A stretch of 63,434 bases of DNA from Erysipelotrichaceae bacterium (GTDB lineage: Bacteria; Bacillota_I; Bacilli_A; Erysipelotrichales; Erysipelotrichaceae), in assembly GCA_029101345.1 (NCBI GenBank), contig JAQXQU010000162.1, forward strand, positions 1-63,434. The letters are read 5' to 3'. How positions within the stretch are numbered: position 1 is the first letter of the stretch; each line of letters starts with the position of its first letter. The notes below the pieces were generated by a model. The model searched no databases, was not told where the DNA came from, and saw nothing but the letters and a program-made list of their open reading frames with translations. Shown here piece by piece: positions 35,534 through 43,279 of this stretch. The position numbers and the translations under genes were made by a program.

Positions 35534-35886
35534 CAGTTATACCAGTCCACATCGGAATCAGCACTATGGACAGTTACTGTCAGCTTATTGGGCAGACAGG
35601 TTATGCATTGGCCTTCCTTGCGAATTTTTCCTTCCTTGATACAGATATGATCCGGGCAGTCAGCATAGATCATGACTGCTTCACCATTCTCTATTTTAAT
35701 GATATTTGTTCCACCATTGAGTGCATATTCCCCATCCTGCTTAAGCGAATAGGTCCCGATGACTCTTCCTTCACAAACCACTTCTACATAGGAACCATCA
35801 TCACCTTGATTGACTAGATAATAGCCAACAAGAGCCACCAGCAGAAGAACAGCAATCAGAATAATGTCCCTTTTTCTTTTATTCAT
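35533..35886 (-). CDS. NusG domain II-containing membrane-anchored protein
   Basis: A 117-aa protein with a basic N-terminus, one transmembrane helix (ILIAVLLLVALVGYYLV) and an external beta-rich domain of the NusG-II type. It keeps Cys residues in DCPDHICIKEGKIRK and QCITCLPNKLTV, the conserved feature of this family. The ATG overlaps the apbE stop by 8 nt. It recurs next to ApbE and Gx transporter genes, which suggests a part in extracytoplasmic redox assembly; the exact role is unknown. Confidence 0.88.
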   Translation of the reverse strand: MNKRKRDIILIAVLLLVALVGYYLVNQGDDGSYVEVVCEGRVIGTYSLKQDGEYALNGGTNIIKIENGEAVMIYADCPDHICIKEGKIRKEGQCITCLPNKLTVTVHSADSDVDWYN

Positions 35887-36919
35887 TTATGATATACTCC
35901 TTGAAACCATCTGTGCAGTAGAGATTATGGCCATTATCAAGCCAGAGGGCTTCGTAGCCGGCAATAGCAGACAGCAGCTTTTTGCCTTCTTCCAAAGACA
36001 TTGTGAAAAGTGTTGTCGATAGTGCATCACATAAGCCTGAGTCTTCGCCAATGACGCTGACCGAAGACCAATAAGTACTTGGAAATAAGGTAGTGGTATC
36101 AATGACATGATGATATCGGACACCATCAACTTCAACATAGCGCTGATAATTGCCGGATGTCACAACAGATTTGCTTTGGGGATTGACCTTGATGAAAGTT
36201 TCATTGGTATTATCAGGATCAGTCAAAGCAATCTTCCAAGCTGTTCCATCCCTTTTCTCATTGATGCAGATCACATTGCCACCAAAACTTAAAAGATAAG
36301 TGCCTTCAGGATCTGCACTAGCAAGATAGTCAGCAACCTTTTGTGCAGCATAGCCTTTGGCAATGCCTCCAACATCCAAAGAAGCAGCAGAATCAGAAAG
36401 CCTTACAGTTTGGTTCTCTTCATCGATGACCAGGCTTTCCATTTGACAATGCTCATAAGCTGCCCTTAGGCTTTCGTAATCAGGAAGCTGATAATCCTCT
36501 TCATTTTCAACCGCTTCCCTGAAATCGTGCCAGATCTTTAGGACAGGGCCTAACATGACATTGAATTTATCACCAACAAGTTCTGAAACATCTTCACAAT
36601 ATTTCAGGAAATCAATCATTTCCCGATCAACTTCGACTGCTTCACCTTTGGCTTTGTTGATGGTATAGAGATTGTTTAAGCCTTGGTAGCTATGATAGAT
36701 GTCAAAAAGCCGATAGTAATATTCTGTCATTTTTTCAGCTTCGGCCATCAGGGAATCGAACTTCTGACTGTCATCATTATCATAAGCAACAATCTGACAG
36801 ACGGTATCAAAATAGTCATACCAGACAATGGAATTGGTTTTGACTGAGGTGTAAGGCTTCTTGCTGCAAGCTGTAAGCATCAGCAATAGGCATAATACAG
36901 ATAATAATTTTTTCATCAT
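35879..36919 (-). CDS. apbE: FAD:protein FMN transferase (ApbE), lipoprotein
   Basis: Attaches FMN to Thr residues of exported proteins such as RnfG and RnfD, about 346 aa. The signal peptide ends in lipobox LTAC. Motifs in order are YDYFDTVCQIVAYD, then NKAKGEAVEVDREMIDFLKY, a GDKFNVMLGPVLKIW segment, SLDVGGIAKGYAAQKVADYL, YLLSFGGNVICI and a C-terminal DALSTTLFTM region, all typical of ApbE. Three in-frame ATGs lie within 12 nt. The first overlaps a TATAAT and there is no Shine-Dalgarno, so a leaderless start at 36919 or 36916 is likely. It follows the lipoprotein and Rnf genes, its probable substrates. Confidence 0.93.
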   Translation of the reverse strand: MMKKLLSVLCLLLMLTACSKKPYTSVKTNSIVWYDYFDTVCQIVAYDNDDSQKFDSLMAEAEKMTEYYYRLFDIYHSYQGLNNLYTINKAKGEAVEVDREMIDFLKYCEDVSELVGDKFNVMLGPVLKIWHDFREAVENEEDYQLPDYESLRAAYEHCQMESLVIDEENQTVRLSDSAASLDVGGIAKGYAAQKVADYLASADPEGTYLLSFGGNVICINEKRDGTAWKIALTDPDNTNETFIKVNPQSKSVVTSGNYQRYVEVDGVRYHHVIDTTTLFPSTYWSSVSVIGEDSGLCDALSTTLFTMSLEEGKKLLSAIAGYEALWLDNGHNLYCTDGFKEYIINE

Positions 36920-36923
36920 TAAC

Positions 36924-36929
36924 ATTATA
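36924..36929 (-). promoter_or_regulatory. -10 element of the apbE operon, probably leaderless
   Basis: A perfect TATAAT on the minus strand ends 4 nt before the ATG at 36919 and 7 nt before the ATG at 36916. It lies directly after the terminator of the upstream gene, so the apbE operon needs its own promoter. Confidence 0.5.
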
Positions 36930-36937
36930 TATAAAAA

Positions 36938-36963
36938 GAGGCATTCACTTAAGCGAATGCCTC
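36938..36963 (-). terminator. Terminator of the FMN-bind-like lipoprotein gene
   Basis: A 12- to 13-bp near-perfect palindrome (GAGGCATTC...GAATGCCTC, one G-U pair) followed on the minus strand by TTTTTATA. Confidence 0.9.
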
Positions 36964-36983
36964 AAATAAATTTTTAATTCAGT

Positions 36984-38030
36984 TTACTTAGCCCAATCGT
37001 TAGCAGCTGCTTCATTTAAAACCTTGATGAAGTCAGAAGCATGGATTGTGCAACCTGCGAATAGATCAGCATCAACTAAGTATGCATCTTCTGTTAATTC
37101 AGTAGCACAAGCATCAGCTAATGTCTTGCCAACTAAGCCAGCAGCAAGGTTATCAGCCTGTTCATACCATTCGCCGCCACCTTCGATAACGCCCTTGGAA
37201 GCAGAAGTTTCCTTCATGCCATAAGCTTCAAGCTTTTCTCTCTTTGTAGGAAGTTCAGTTGGAGTTTCGCAAACGCCTTCAGCATCAACAGTCATCTTGT
37301 CCTGTGCAACATCGAAGACAACATGTGATAATACGCCGTTAGCTTCAACAGCTAAGCACATAGTAACATCAATTTCAATTGGAGTGCCGTCTTCATCCTT
37401 TTCAGAAACCTTATGAGAAGCGATCATGCCAGTCTTTAATGATTCATATGATTCACCGATATCAACAAGGTTAGCAACAGCCTTCTTTAGAGAGTTAACG
37501 AAATCATAAGTGTGGATAGTGCAGCCTGCAACCAAGTCAGCATCAGAGAACTCGCCTTCAGCTACCAATGAGTCAATATCAGCAACGTTCTTGCCAACTA
37601 AAGCAGCTTCAAGAGCATCAATCTGTTCGAACCATTCGCCGCCTTCAGCAATAACGCCCTTAGAAGCAGAAGTATCCTTCATACCATAGTCGAACTTCTT
37701 TTCTCTCTTAGTTCTTAAGTCATCAGTTAATGTAACAGTAGCATCTTCACCAGAGATTGTGCCTCTGATCTGTGAAGTGTTGAAAGTAACAGCAACAATC
37801 TTGCCTTCAGAATCAACGACTAATGCACATACAGTAGTATCATGTTCAATAGAACCATCTTCACCATCTTCAACATCAGAGTTAGAGAATGATGAAACAG
37901 AACCCATGCCTGCCTTATATGTTACAGGAGCTGGGTCAGTGTTTGTATCAGTTGAATCATCTGCTGGAGCCTTTGAACAACCGCTCAAAACAAATAAAAC
38001 AGCAACTAATACTAGTAAAAACTTTTTCAT
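36984..38030 (-). CDS. Tandem-repeat lipoprotein, candidate flavin carrier next to Rnf and ApbE
   Basis: A 348-aa lipoprotein (lipobox LSGC, Cys18) made of two homologous units, about residues 38-190 and 198-345. Each unit contains GMxxS near its start, a variable acidic stretch, the motif TKREKxxxYGMKxTSASKGV and a terminal ADL-AGCTIH element (168-173 and 325-330). The last element resembles the AGAT/SGAT flavinylation site of RnfG, with Cys in place of Ala, so Thr171 and Thr328 are possible FMN acceptors. That is inference. The family also resembles uncharacterised lipoproteins in Rnf-bearing anaerobes. ApbE is the next gene, though behind a terminator. Confidence 0.8.
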   Translation of the reverse strand: MKKFLLVLVAVLFVLSGCSKAPADDSTDTNTDPAPVTYKAGMGSVSSFSNSDVEDGEDGSIEHDTTVCALVVDSEGKIVAVTFNTSQIRGTISGEDATVTLTDDLRTKREKKFDYGMKDTSASKGVIAEGGEWFEQIDALEAALVGKNVADIDSLVAEGEFSDADLVAGCTIHTYDFVNSLKKAVANLVDIGESYESLKTGMIASHKVSEKDEDGTPIEIDVTMCLAVEANGVLSHVVFDVAQDKMTVDAEGVCETPTELPTKREKLEAYGMKETSASKGVIEGGGEWYEQADNLAAGLVGKTLADACATELTEDAYLVDADLFAGCTIHASDFIKVLNEAAANDWAK

Positions 38031-38119
38031 TTTGATTTTCCTCCGTATAAAGTAATTCTACAAAATCCCAATTGCAAATTCAAAGGTTTTTTAATTTATT
38101 GACAAAAAAAGCAAGAGAA

Positions 38120-38150
38120 AAGCACAGCAAACCAATAGTATGCTGTGCTT
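38120..38150 (-). terminator. Terminator of the rnf operon
   Basis: A 10-bp stem AAGCACAGCA/TGCTGTGCTT with an 11-nt loop just after the rnfB stop, followed on the minus strand by a T-rich tail. Confidence 0.85.
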
Positions 38151-38165
38151 GTTTTTTCTTATAAG

Positions 38166-38468
38166 CTATTTGATTGTAATAGTCTTTCCTTCAGCATCTG
38201 GTGTTGTAGCCAAATACTCGATAATTGCCTGCTTGGCTTCTGGTTTTGCGACCTTGCAAGCAAATGTAGTCACTTCGCCAGTAGTCATTGAATGTGCCAA
38301 ACCGCTGCATCCTGGGAAACCACAAGCACCACAGTTGTAGCCTGGCAGCATTTCTGTAACCTTGGCTTCTCTTGGATCGACTTCGACATGGAAGACAATG
38401 GAACCGATGGATAGGACAAGTCCTAATACGGCACCAATGCCAAGCATGACCAGCATTGCATTAATCAT
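38166..38468 (-). CDS. rnfB: Short RnfB, membrane helix plus one Fe-S domain only
   Basis: Subunit of the Rnf electron-transfer complex, only 100 aa against roughly 260-330 for typical RnfB. It has one N-terminal helix and one [4Fe-4S] domain (CGACGFPGC, then Cys71, in 46-71) of the RnfB FeS type. The two or more ferredoxin-like clusters that normally follow are absent, and the protein ends with TITIK before a terminator, so they are not on a broken downstream frame. It directly follows the 56-aa Cys-rich gene (TAA-ATG adjacency). Confidence 0.9.
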   Translation of the reverse strand: MINAMLVMLGIGAVLGLVLSIGSIVFHVEVDPREAKVTEMLPGYNCGACGFPGCSGLAHSMTTGEVTTFACKVAKPEAKQAIIEYLATTPDAEGKTITIK

Positions 38469-38639
38469 TTACTTTTCTCCTTCTTTTGGATGTCTGTTTG
38501 CACAGGTTGTTATCTGGCAACCTGAACAGTCATGTTTTAAATTCTCACAGCCCTTTGGTACTGGTGTCTTAGCATTGAAATAGTAAGACAGGCCAAAGAC
38601 AAGAGCTAGCGCTATGAATAGGATGATTGCTCCAAGCAT
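38469..38639 (-). CDS. 56-residue Cys-rich membrane protein encoded between rnfA and rnfB
   Basis: A small gene starting on the last base of the rnfA stop (TAATG) and ending against the rnfB ATG. The protein has one helix (MLGAIILFIALALVFGLSYY) and a short tail with four Cys in the order C-x6-C-x2-C-x4-C (residues 31-46), ending PKEGEK. The spacing could hold an Fe-S cluster or Zn. Tight coupling on both sides argues it is a true subunit. No family recognised. The arrangement is striking because the neighbouring RnfB lacks its ferredoxin domains. Confidence 0.85.
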   Translation of the reverse strand: MLGAIILFIALALVFGLSYYFNAKTPVPKGCENLKHDCSGCQITTCANRHPKEGEK

Positions 38640-39211
38640 TAGAAGATACCAGCTAAGCCAGTAAATGCCAATGCCATCAGACCAGCGACAATAAGTGCTA
38701 CCGGATTGCCCTTCCAGGAAGGAAGCGTATCAGCACTGTCAAGTCTTTCCCTAATGCAAGAGAAAAGGAAGAGGACAAGCATAAAACCAACCGAAACAGC
38801 TATAGCATTGACAACTGTTTCAAGCAAAGTGTAGGCTTTGGCGATATTATCCTGAGCAACAAACAATACAGCACAGTTAGTAGTAATCAAAGGAAGATAG
38901 ACACCAAGTGACTTGTAAAGTGATGGTGAATACTTCTTGAGTACCATTTCAACCAGCTGAACAAAGGAAGCGATGATCAGGATAAAGGCAATCAGCTGCA
39001 TATATTCAATGCCAGCAGGAACCAAAATCAAATACTGGACAGCATAAGTGATAACTGAAGAAGCAAGAATGACAAAGAGAACTGCTGCACCCATGCCGAC
39101 AGCTGACTTAGTATTCTTGGAAACACCCATGAATGGGCAAATGCCAAGGAATTTTGACAGGATGATGTTATTTGTCAAAATGGCACCAAAAATCATTGAA
39201 ATCAGATTCAT
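38639..39211 (-). CDS. rnfA: Electron transport complex subunit RnfA
   Basis: Six-helix membrane subunit, 190 aa, starting MNLISMIFGAILTNNIILSKFLGICPFMGVSK, the RnfA/NqrE signature including the Cys that contributes to the intramembrane Fe-S site. The second half-repeat carries ITTNCAVLFVAQDN with its Cys. Length is normal. It overlaps the rnfE stop and the next small gene by one base or more, so it is in a tightly coupled operon. Confidence 0.96.
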   Translation of the reverse strand: MNLISMIFGAILTNNIILSKFLGICPFMGVSKNTKSAVGMGAAVLFVILASSVITYAVQYLILVPAGIEYMQLIAFILIIASFVQLVEMVLKKYSPSLYKSLGVYLPLITTNCAVLFVAQDNIAKAYTLLETVVNAIAVSVGFMLVLFLFSCIRERLDSADTLPSWKGNPVALIVAGLMALAFTGLAGIF

Positions 39212-39858
39212 TATTTAGCAGCCTCCTTCTTTGCCTTGGATTCACCATTGGCCTTGATCTTTGCAAAGATGGCAGCTAGAACTGCGAATGTAAAGAAAGC
39301 ACCAACTGATGAAGAGAATAAAGTGACCTTCAAGCTTTCCATTGGCAGCTTGATGTCAAAGATCATCTGAGCTGGGTTGAATGGATTATAAAAGCTGATG
39401 CCCCATGTTGAGATTACCTGTCTGATAAGAGCAATCAGGACAAGCGAGAATGTATAACCTAGACCCATGCCCAAGCCATCAACCAGCGAAGGAACAATGC
39501 CATTCTTTGACGCAAAGGCTTCGGCACGTCCTAAGATGATACAGTTAACAACAATCAGTGACAGGAAAGCACCAAGTGATGTATACAGGTCAGCAACAAA
39601 GGCATGAAGAACCATTTGCAGAATCGTAACCAGTGAAGCGATGACAACGATGAAGACAGGAATTCTTATTTCATCAGGTACAATCTTGCGCATTGCCGAA
39701 ATGATGACATTTGACAGGACCAGGACAATGATGACACAGACACCCATGCCAACAGCATTGTTTAATGATGAAGATACAGCAAGGGTTGAACACATGCCAA
39801 GGAAGAGGCCAAATACCGGGTTATCCTTGATAAAACAGTTCTTGAAGTTATTCCACAT
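39211..39858 (-). CDS. rnfE: Electron transport complex subunit RnfE
   Basis: Six-helix membrane protein homologous to RnfA, 215 aa. It starts with NCFIKDNPVFGLFLGMCSTLAV, and the second repeat shows LIVVNCIILGRAEAFA, which keep the conserved Cys of each half. The Lys/Ala-rich C-terminus follows the last helix. It lies 1 nt after rnfG and shares bases with the rnfA start. Confidence 0.95.
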   Translation of the reverse strand: MWNNFKNCFIKDNPVFGLFLGMCSTLAVSSSLNNAVGMGVCVIIVLVLSNVIISAMRKIVPDEIRIPVFIVVIASLVTILQMVLHAFVADLYTSLGAFLSLIVVNCIILGRAEAFASKNGIVPSLVDGLGMGLGYTFSLVLIALIRQVISTWGISFYNPFNPAQMIFDIKLPMESLKVTLFSSSVGAFFTFAVLAAIFAKIKANGESKAKKEAAK

Positions 39859-39859
39859 A

Positions 39860-40372
39860 TTACTGAACCTCCTGGAAAGCAGTCTGGGCAGCAGCCAGCA
39901 TGTCTCTCATTGCTGAAGAAGTCAATGTAGCACCAGCTATCATATCTGCTGAATCACCTAGGCCTTTTCCAACATATAATGTCTTGATATTTCCTTCTTC
40001 AAAGCACTTGGAACCAAAGCCATTGGTTTCCTGTTGAGCCAGTGGCTTGACATCAACGCATTTGCCAGTTGTATCAAAACCAAATAGAGCGATGATTGGA
40101 TCAGATGTGCTATAGCCAATGCCAGTAGCCTTGACAATAACACCCTTGCCTGCCGCCTTATAGACAGCAAGAACAACACCATTTTCATCTGTATAGTCAA
40201 CCAGTGAGAATTCTGCACCTGGGAAAATGAGTTCAAGATTGGCCTTTTCAGCCTTGATATCATTTTCAGCAATGATTGGAGAAACGATATCATTGACAGC
40301 ACCAATGGCTAAACCAGAAATCATGGATACGATTCCCAGGAACAATACAAGCTTAATTGTCTTCTTATTCAC
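39860..40372 (-). CDS. rnfG: Electron transport complex subunit RnfG (FMN-bearing)
   Basis: Membrane-anchored flavoprotein, about 170 aa, with one N-terminal helix and an external FMN-binding domain. The flavinylation motif is IAGATLTSSAM near the C-terminus, with the acceptor Thr in GAT. I start at the GTG of 40372, 9 nt behind GGAGG; the TTG at 40378 is only 3 nt from it. The gene overlaps rnfD by 8 nt. ApbE in the next operon is the expected FMN donor enzyme. Confidence 0.93.
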   Translation of the reverse strand: MNKKTIKLVLFLGIVSMISGLAIGAVNDIVSPIIAENDIKAEKANLELIFPGAEFSLVDYTDENGVVLAVYKAAGKGVIVKATGIGYSTSDPIIALFGFDTTGKCVDVKPLAQQETNGFGSKCFEEGNIKTLYVGKGLGDSADMIAGATLTSSAMRDMLAAAQTAFQEVQ

Positions 40373-41897
40373 CTGCAAATACCTCCGTATAAACAGCTAA
40401 AGCTCTCTTGACAGCTTTTCTGACACCCTTGGATGTATAAGTTGCACTAGCATAAGCATCAATCTTGTCACCATCTGCCTTGCCATAGTATTGTTCAGCG
40501 AAGTAGTCAGATGTAAAGACATTAGAGCCAATGCCTTCTGTTTCAGTTGAATGAGTACAGATGATATTCGCAACCTTGCCTTCCTTGTCAATGCCAACAA
40601 CAAGCTTGATTGTGCTTTCTTCAAAGCCTTCAGAAGCTGTTTCAAAGACATAACCGGAATCACATGTATAAACCTTAGTGACAAGTCCCTTTTCATCAGT
40701 ATATTCATAAGGTGTCAGTGTTTCGCCTTCAAAGACATTAGCTAAGGCTTCTTCAAGTTCAACAACATATTGGAATGGAGCATTTGCTTCCTCTTCCTGA
40801 CGACGGATTTCCTCTTCCTGTTCAACAGTCAGATATTCACTGGCTTCAATGGACTTGCCAATGCCAAATGTACCTAAAGCACAGACCACAACAACTACCA
40901 AAGAGATGATCATATTGCGGCTATAGTCCTTCTTCTGGTTGCCAAGGAACAGCTTGTTGATAGCTGGTGTCAGCATATTGACAATCAGGATTGAGAAGAC
41001 AACACCCTCAGGCATGTTGCCTTTGAATCTGATCAGGCAAGTAATGAAAGCCGCCAGAGCAGCCATTACAACCTTGCCAGGACGAGTAATTGGTGAAGTT
41101 ACAGGTTCTGTTAACATGAAGACAGCACCAAATAGCAAGCCACCAGTGCAGACAAAGGCAACAGCATAAGCAAAACCTAAGCCAGAAGTCATGCCAACAA
41201 GAAGTGCAGCAATAAAGCAAACACCAACATAAGTAACTGGAATGATCCAGTCAATGACATTCAAAACAACTAGAGCAACAGCCAGGATGATGATCAGCAA
41301 TGAACATGTCTCACCTAATGCACCATGATAGTTTCCTAATAGCAAGCCCTTCAAGCCACCAAATTCAGCAACATAGTTGGCAAACGAAGCAGGATCAGCG
41401 ACCCAGTTGACCATTGCCAGTCTGCTAGCAGGTGTTGCCGATGCGATAGCATCAACAGCTGCTACTGAGACAAAGCTTGTTGGAATAATGGCCTTGGCAA
41501 TTGCGGCTGGATTGAAGATATTCTGGCCAAAACCGCCAAATGCCAGCTTGCCAAAGAAGATGGCGATGACATCAGCCATGAAGACTGCATACCAGCTAGT
41601 ATCAACAGGAACAGCCAAGACAGTAACCAAAGCTGTAATCCAGCCGAATGATGATGGCACAAATTCCTTGATACTCTTCTTTATGCATAATGCATAGACA
41701 ATTTCTGTACCAACAGCACCAGCAAGAGCAGCTGCAAGCAAGACAATTGCATTAACAAGATAAGCACTTCCAAGCTTTGAGGCCTGGAATAAGCCAAATA
41801 GATAGAGAACACCAAGCGCTGCCGTGAAAATCCACATCATGCGCTGAGTGTTATTCTTTCCTCTTAGAAGAGGAGTAGCCTTAAATTTGAAATTCAT
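40365..41897 (-). CDS. rnfD: RnfD with an additional C-terminal FMN-binding domain
   Basis: Integral membrane flavoprotein, 510 aa against about 310-350 for RnfD alone. Residues 1-350 are the RnfD/NqrB core with an FMN-attachment-like motif AIASATPASR (Thr155). A charged linker (EQEEEIRRQEEEA) leads to an FMN-bind domain from about 375 to 510, with DAYASATYTSKGV near 480-492, again a possible acceptor (Thr486). The second domain resembles RnfG, so this protein could carry two covalent flavins. It overlaps rnfC at the stop/start. Confidence 0.93.
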   Translation of the reverse strand: MNFKFKATPLLRGKNNTQRMMWIFTAALGVLYLFGLFQASKLGSAYLVNAIVLLAAALAGAVGTEIVYALCIKKSIKEFVPSSFGWITALVTVLAVPVDTSWYAVFMADVIAIFFGKLAFGGFGQNIFNPAAIAKAIIPTSFVSVAAVDAIASATPASRLAMVNWVADPASFANYVAEFGGLKGLLLGNYHGALGETCSLLIIILAVALVVLNVIDWIIPVTYVGVCFIAALLVGMTSGLGFAYAVAFVCTGGLLFGAVFMLTEPVTSPITRPGKVVMAALAAFITCLIRFKGNMPEGVVFSILIVNMLTPAINKLFLGNQKKDYSRNMIISLVVVVVCALGTFGIGKSIEASEYLTVEQEEEIRRQEEEANAPFQYVVELEEALANVFEGETLTPYEYTDEKGLVTKVYTCDSGYVFETASEGFEESTIKLVVGIDKEGKVANIICTHSTETEGIGSNVFTSDYFAEQYYGKADGDKIDAYASATYTSKGVRKAVKRALAVYTEVFAGE

Positions 41898-43117
41898 TAT
41901 TTCTTCCTCTTTAAACCATAATAACGCTTAGCACGGCGGATATTTTCCGTAACATCAATCTTTGATGGACAGACATAAGCGCAAAGTCCACATTCACTGC
42001 ATGTCATGATATCGGTCTTATCCAAAGCTTCGACATTGCTGGTCTTGAAAGCGCCAACGATTTCCACTGGAATCAGACCCTTTGGACATACTTCGGCACA
42101 TTTGCCACATCTTAAGCATGGAAGGCTCTTTTGTTCTTCATGTGGGAAGACTGTTACTTCATTGACAATCTGATTGACAACCACTTCAGCCTTGGTTACA
42201 GCTGTACCAGTCATTGGTCCACCAATGAAGAGATCATTTGTTCCTTCAGTGCATGCTGCACAAGCCAGCAGATCATTGCAGCTTGTACCAATCGGACAGG
42301 AAACAAGAACCGGTGAACCGGCAGCCTCACCAGCTACAGTTACATAGACATTGGCAACAGGCAACTTGCTTGAAGCACATAAGCCCAAGCGGACCAAACA
42401 GTTTCCTTCTACTACCAATCCGTTCTTCTCATTGAGCTTGGCCTTCAAGACCTCTTCATCATTCAGCGGATAAACGGCAGAAAGAATTCTGTTTTCACTT
42501 CCTTCAATCTCCAAGGCGAATGGATCATCGCTTGTCGAAACAATCACAGCTTTCTTAGCACCTGTTGCTTTCTTAACAAGGGCAACACCTAAAGCAAAAG
42601 CCTCCTGATGATCCTTGGCATAGGCAACATCCGATACAAGATATGGATCATCCTCCACCAAAGAGATAATCAGTGTTTCAGCTTCTGTATCATATTTGCG
42701 ATAAGCAAGAGCATTTGTTTCCATTAATCCCAGTGATTTGATGAAATCAATGATTTCAGCCTTTGATGATTCCTTGCTGACGGTCTTCTCAAGCAAGACC
42801 TGCTCATTCTTGAAATCATTCCTGATAACCACGTGATCGCATGGTTTTAACTTAGCAGACATTTTCTTTGCAATTCCTGTTACTTCGCCTGAAACAGGTG
42901 AATAAATAGGAACATAGACACCAGCGGCATCCTTTAAGCCAATCATTTGCCCAGCCTTGACACTTGCACCTACCTCAACAAGAGCCTTGCAATCCTGATC
43001 AGATTGGGACATCGGTACACTGAGAACTTCAGGGTCAAGAACCTTGACACTGGCAGTATCAACCTGATTCTTATATGATGGCAATTTAGCCTGCATATTG
43101 CCAATTAATAATGGCAT
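41897..43117 (-). CDS. rnfC: RnfC-like subunit lacking the NADH/FMN motifs
   Basis: Peripheral subunit of the Rnf complex, 406 aa from the ATG at 43117 (AAGGAGG 6 nt before it). The N-terminal barrel-sandwich domain (PIYSPVSGEVTGI) and two C-terminal [4Fe-4S] motifs, CLRCGKCAEVCP (334-345) and CSECGLCAYVCP (373-384), are normal. Between them the hallmark GGAxFPTH is replaced by LMETNALAYRKY (131-142), NGAECEPYL by SLVEDDPYL (152-160), and the YPQG.E loop by YPLNDEE. The fold is kept but the NADH and FMN binding motifs seem gone. It is the first gene of the operon. Confidence 0.9.
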   Translation of the reverse strand: MPLLIGNMQAKLPSYKNQVDTASVKVLDPEVLSVPMSQSDQDCKALVEVGASVKAGQMIGLKDAAGVYVPIYSPVSGEVTGIAKKMSAKLKPCDHVVIRNDFKNEQVLLEKTVSKESSKAEIIDFIKSLGLMETNALAYRKYDTEAETLIISLVEDDPYLVSDVAYAKDHQEAFALGVALVKKATGAKKAVIVSTSDDPFALEIEGSENRILSAVYPLNDEEVLKAKLNEKNGLVVEGNCLVRLGLCASSKLPVANVYVTVAGEAAGSPVLVSCPIGTSCNDLLACAACTEGTNDLFIGGPMTGTAVTKAEVVVNQIVNEVTVFPHEEQKSLPCLRCGKCAEVCPKGLIPVEIVGAFKTSNVEALDKTDIMTCSECGLCAYVCPSKIDVTENIRRAKRYYGLKRKK

Positions 43118-43279
43118 AGATATCCTCCTTCCTTTTGTGCATAATAAAAGCACATTTTTACCTAATTATTATAGACTATCTGCAAAATTCAAGAAACATC
43201 AATATTATGAAATAATCACCCTTTCTTGCATATTCAGGCATTTGGTATTATCATACATTGGTTAATAAAGGGGATTATT

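Noticed and set aside
38166-38468. Frameshifted rnfB
   Set aside because: The sequence after the stop goes straight into a terminator and shows no ferredoxin motif in any frame, so the short form looks natural.
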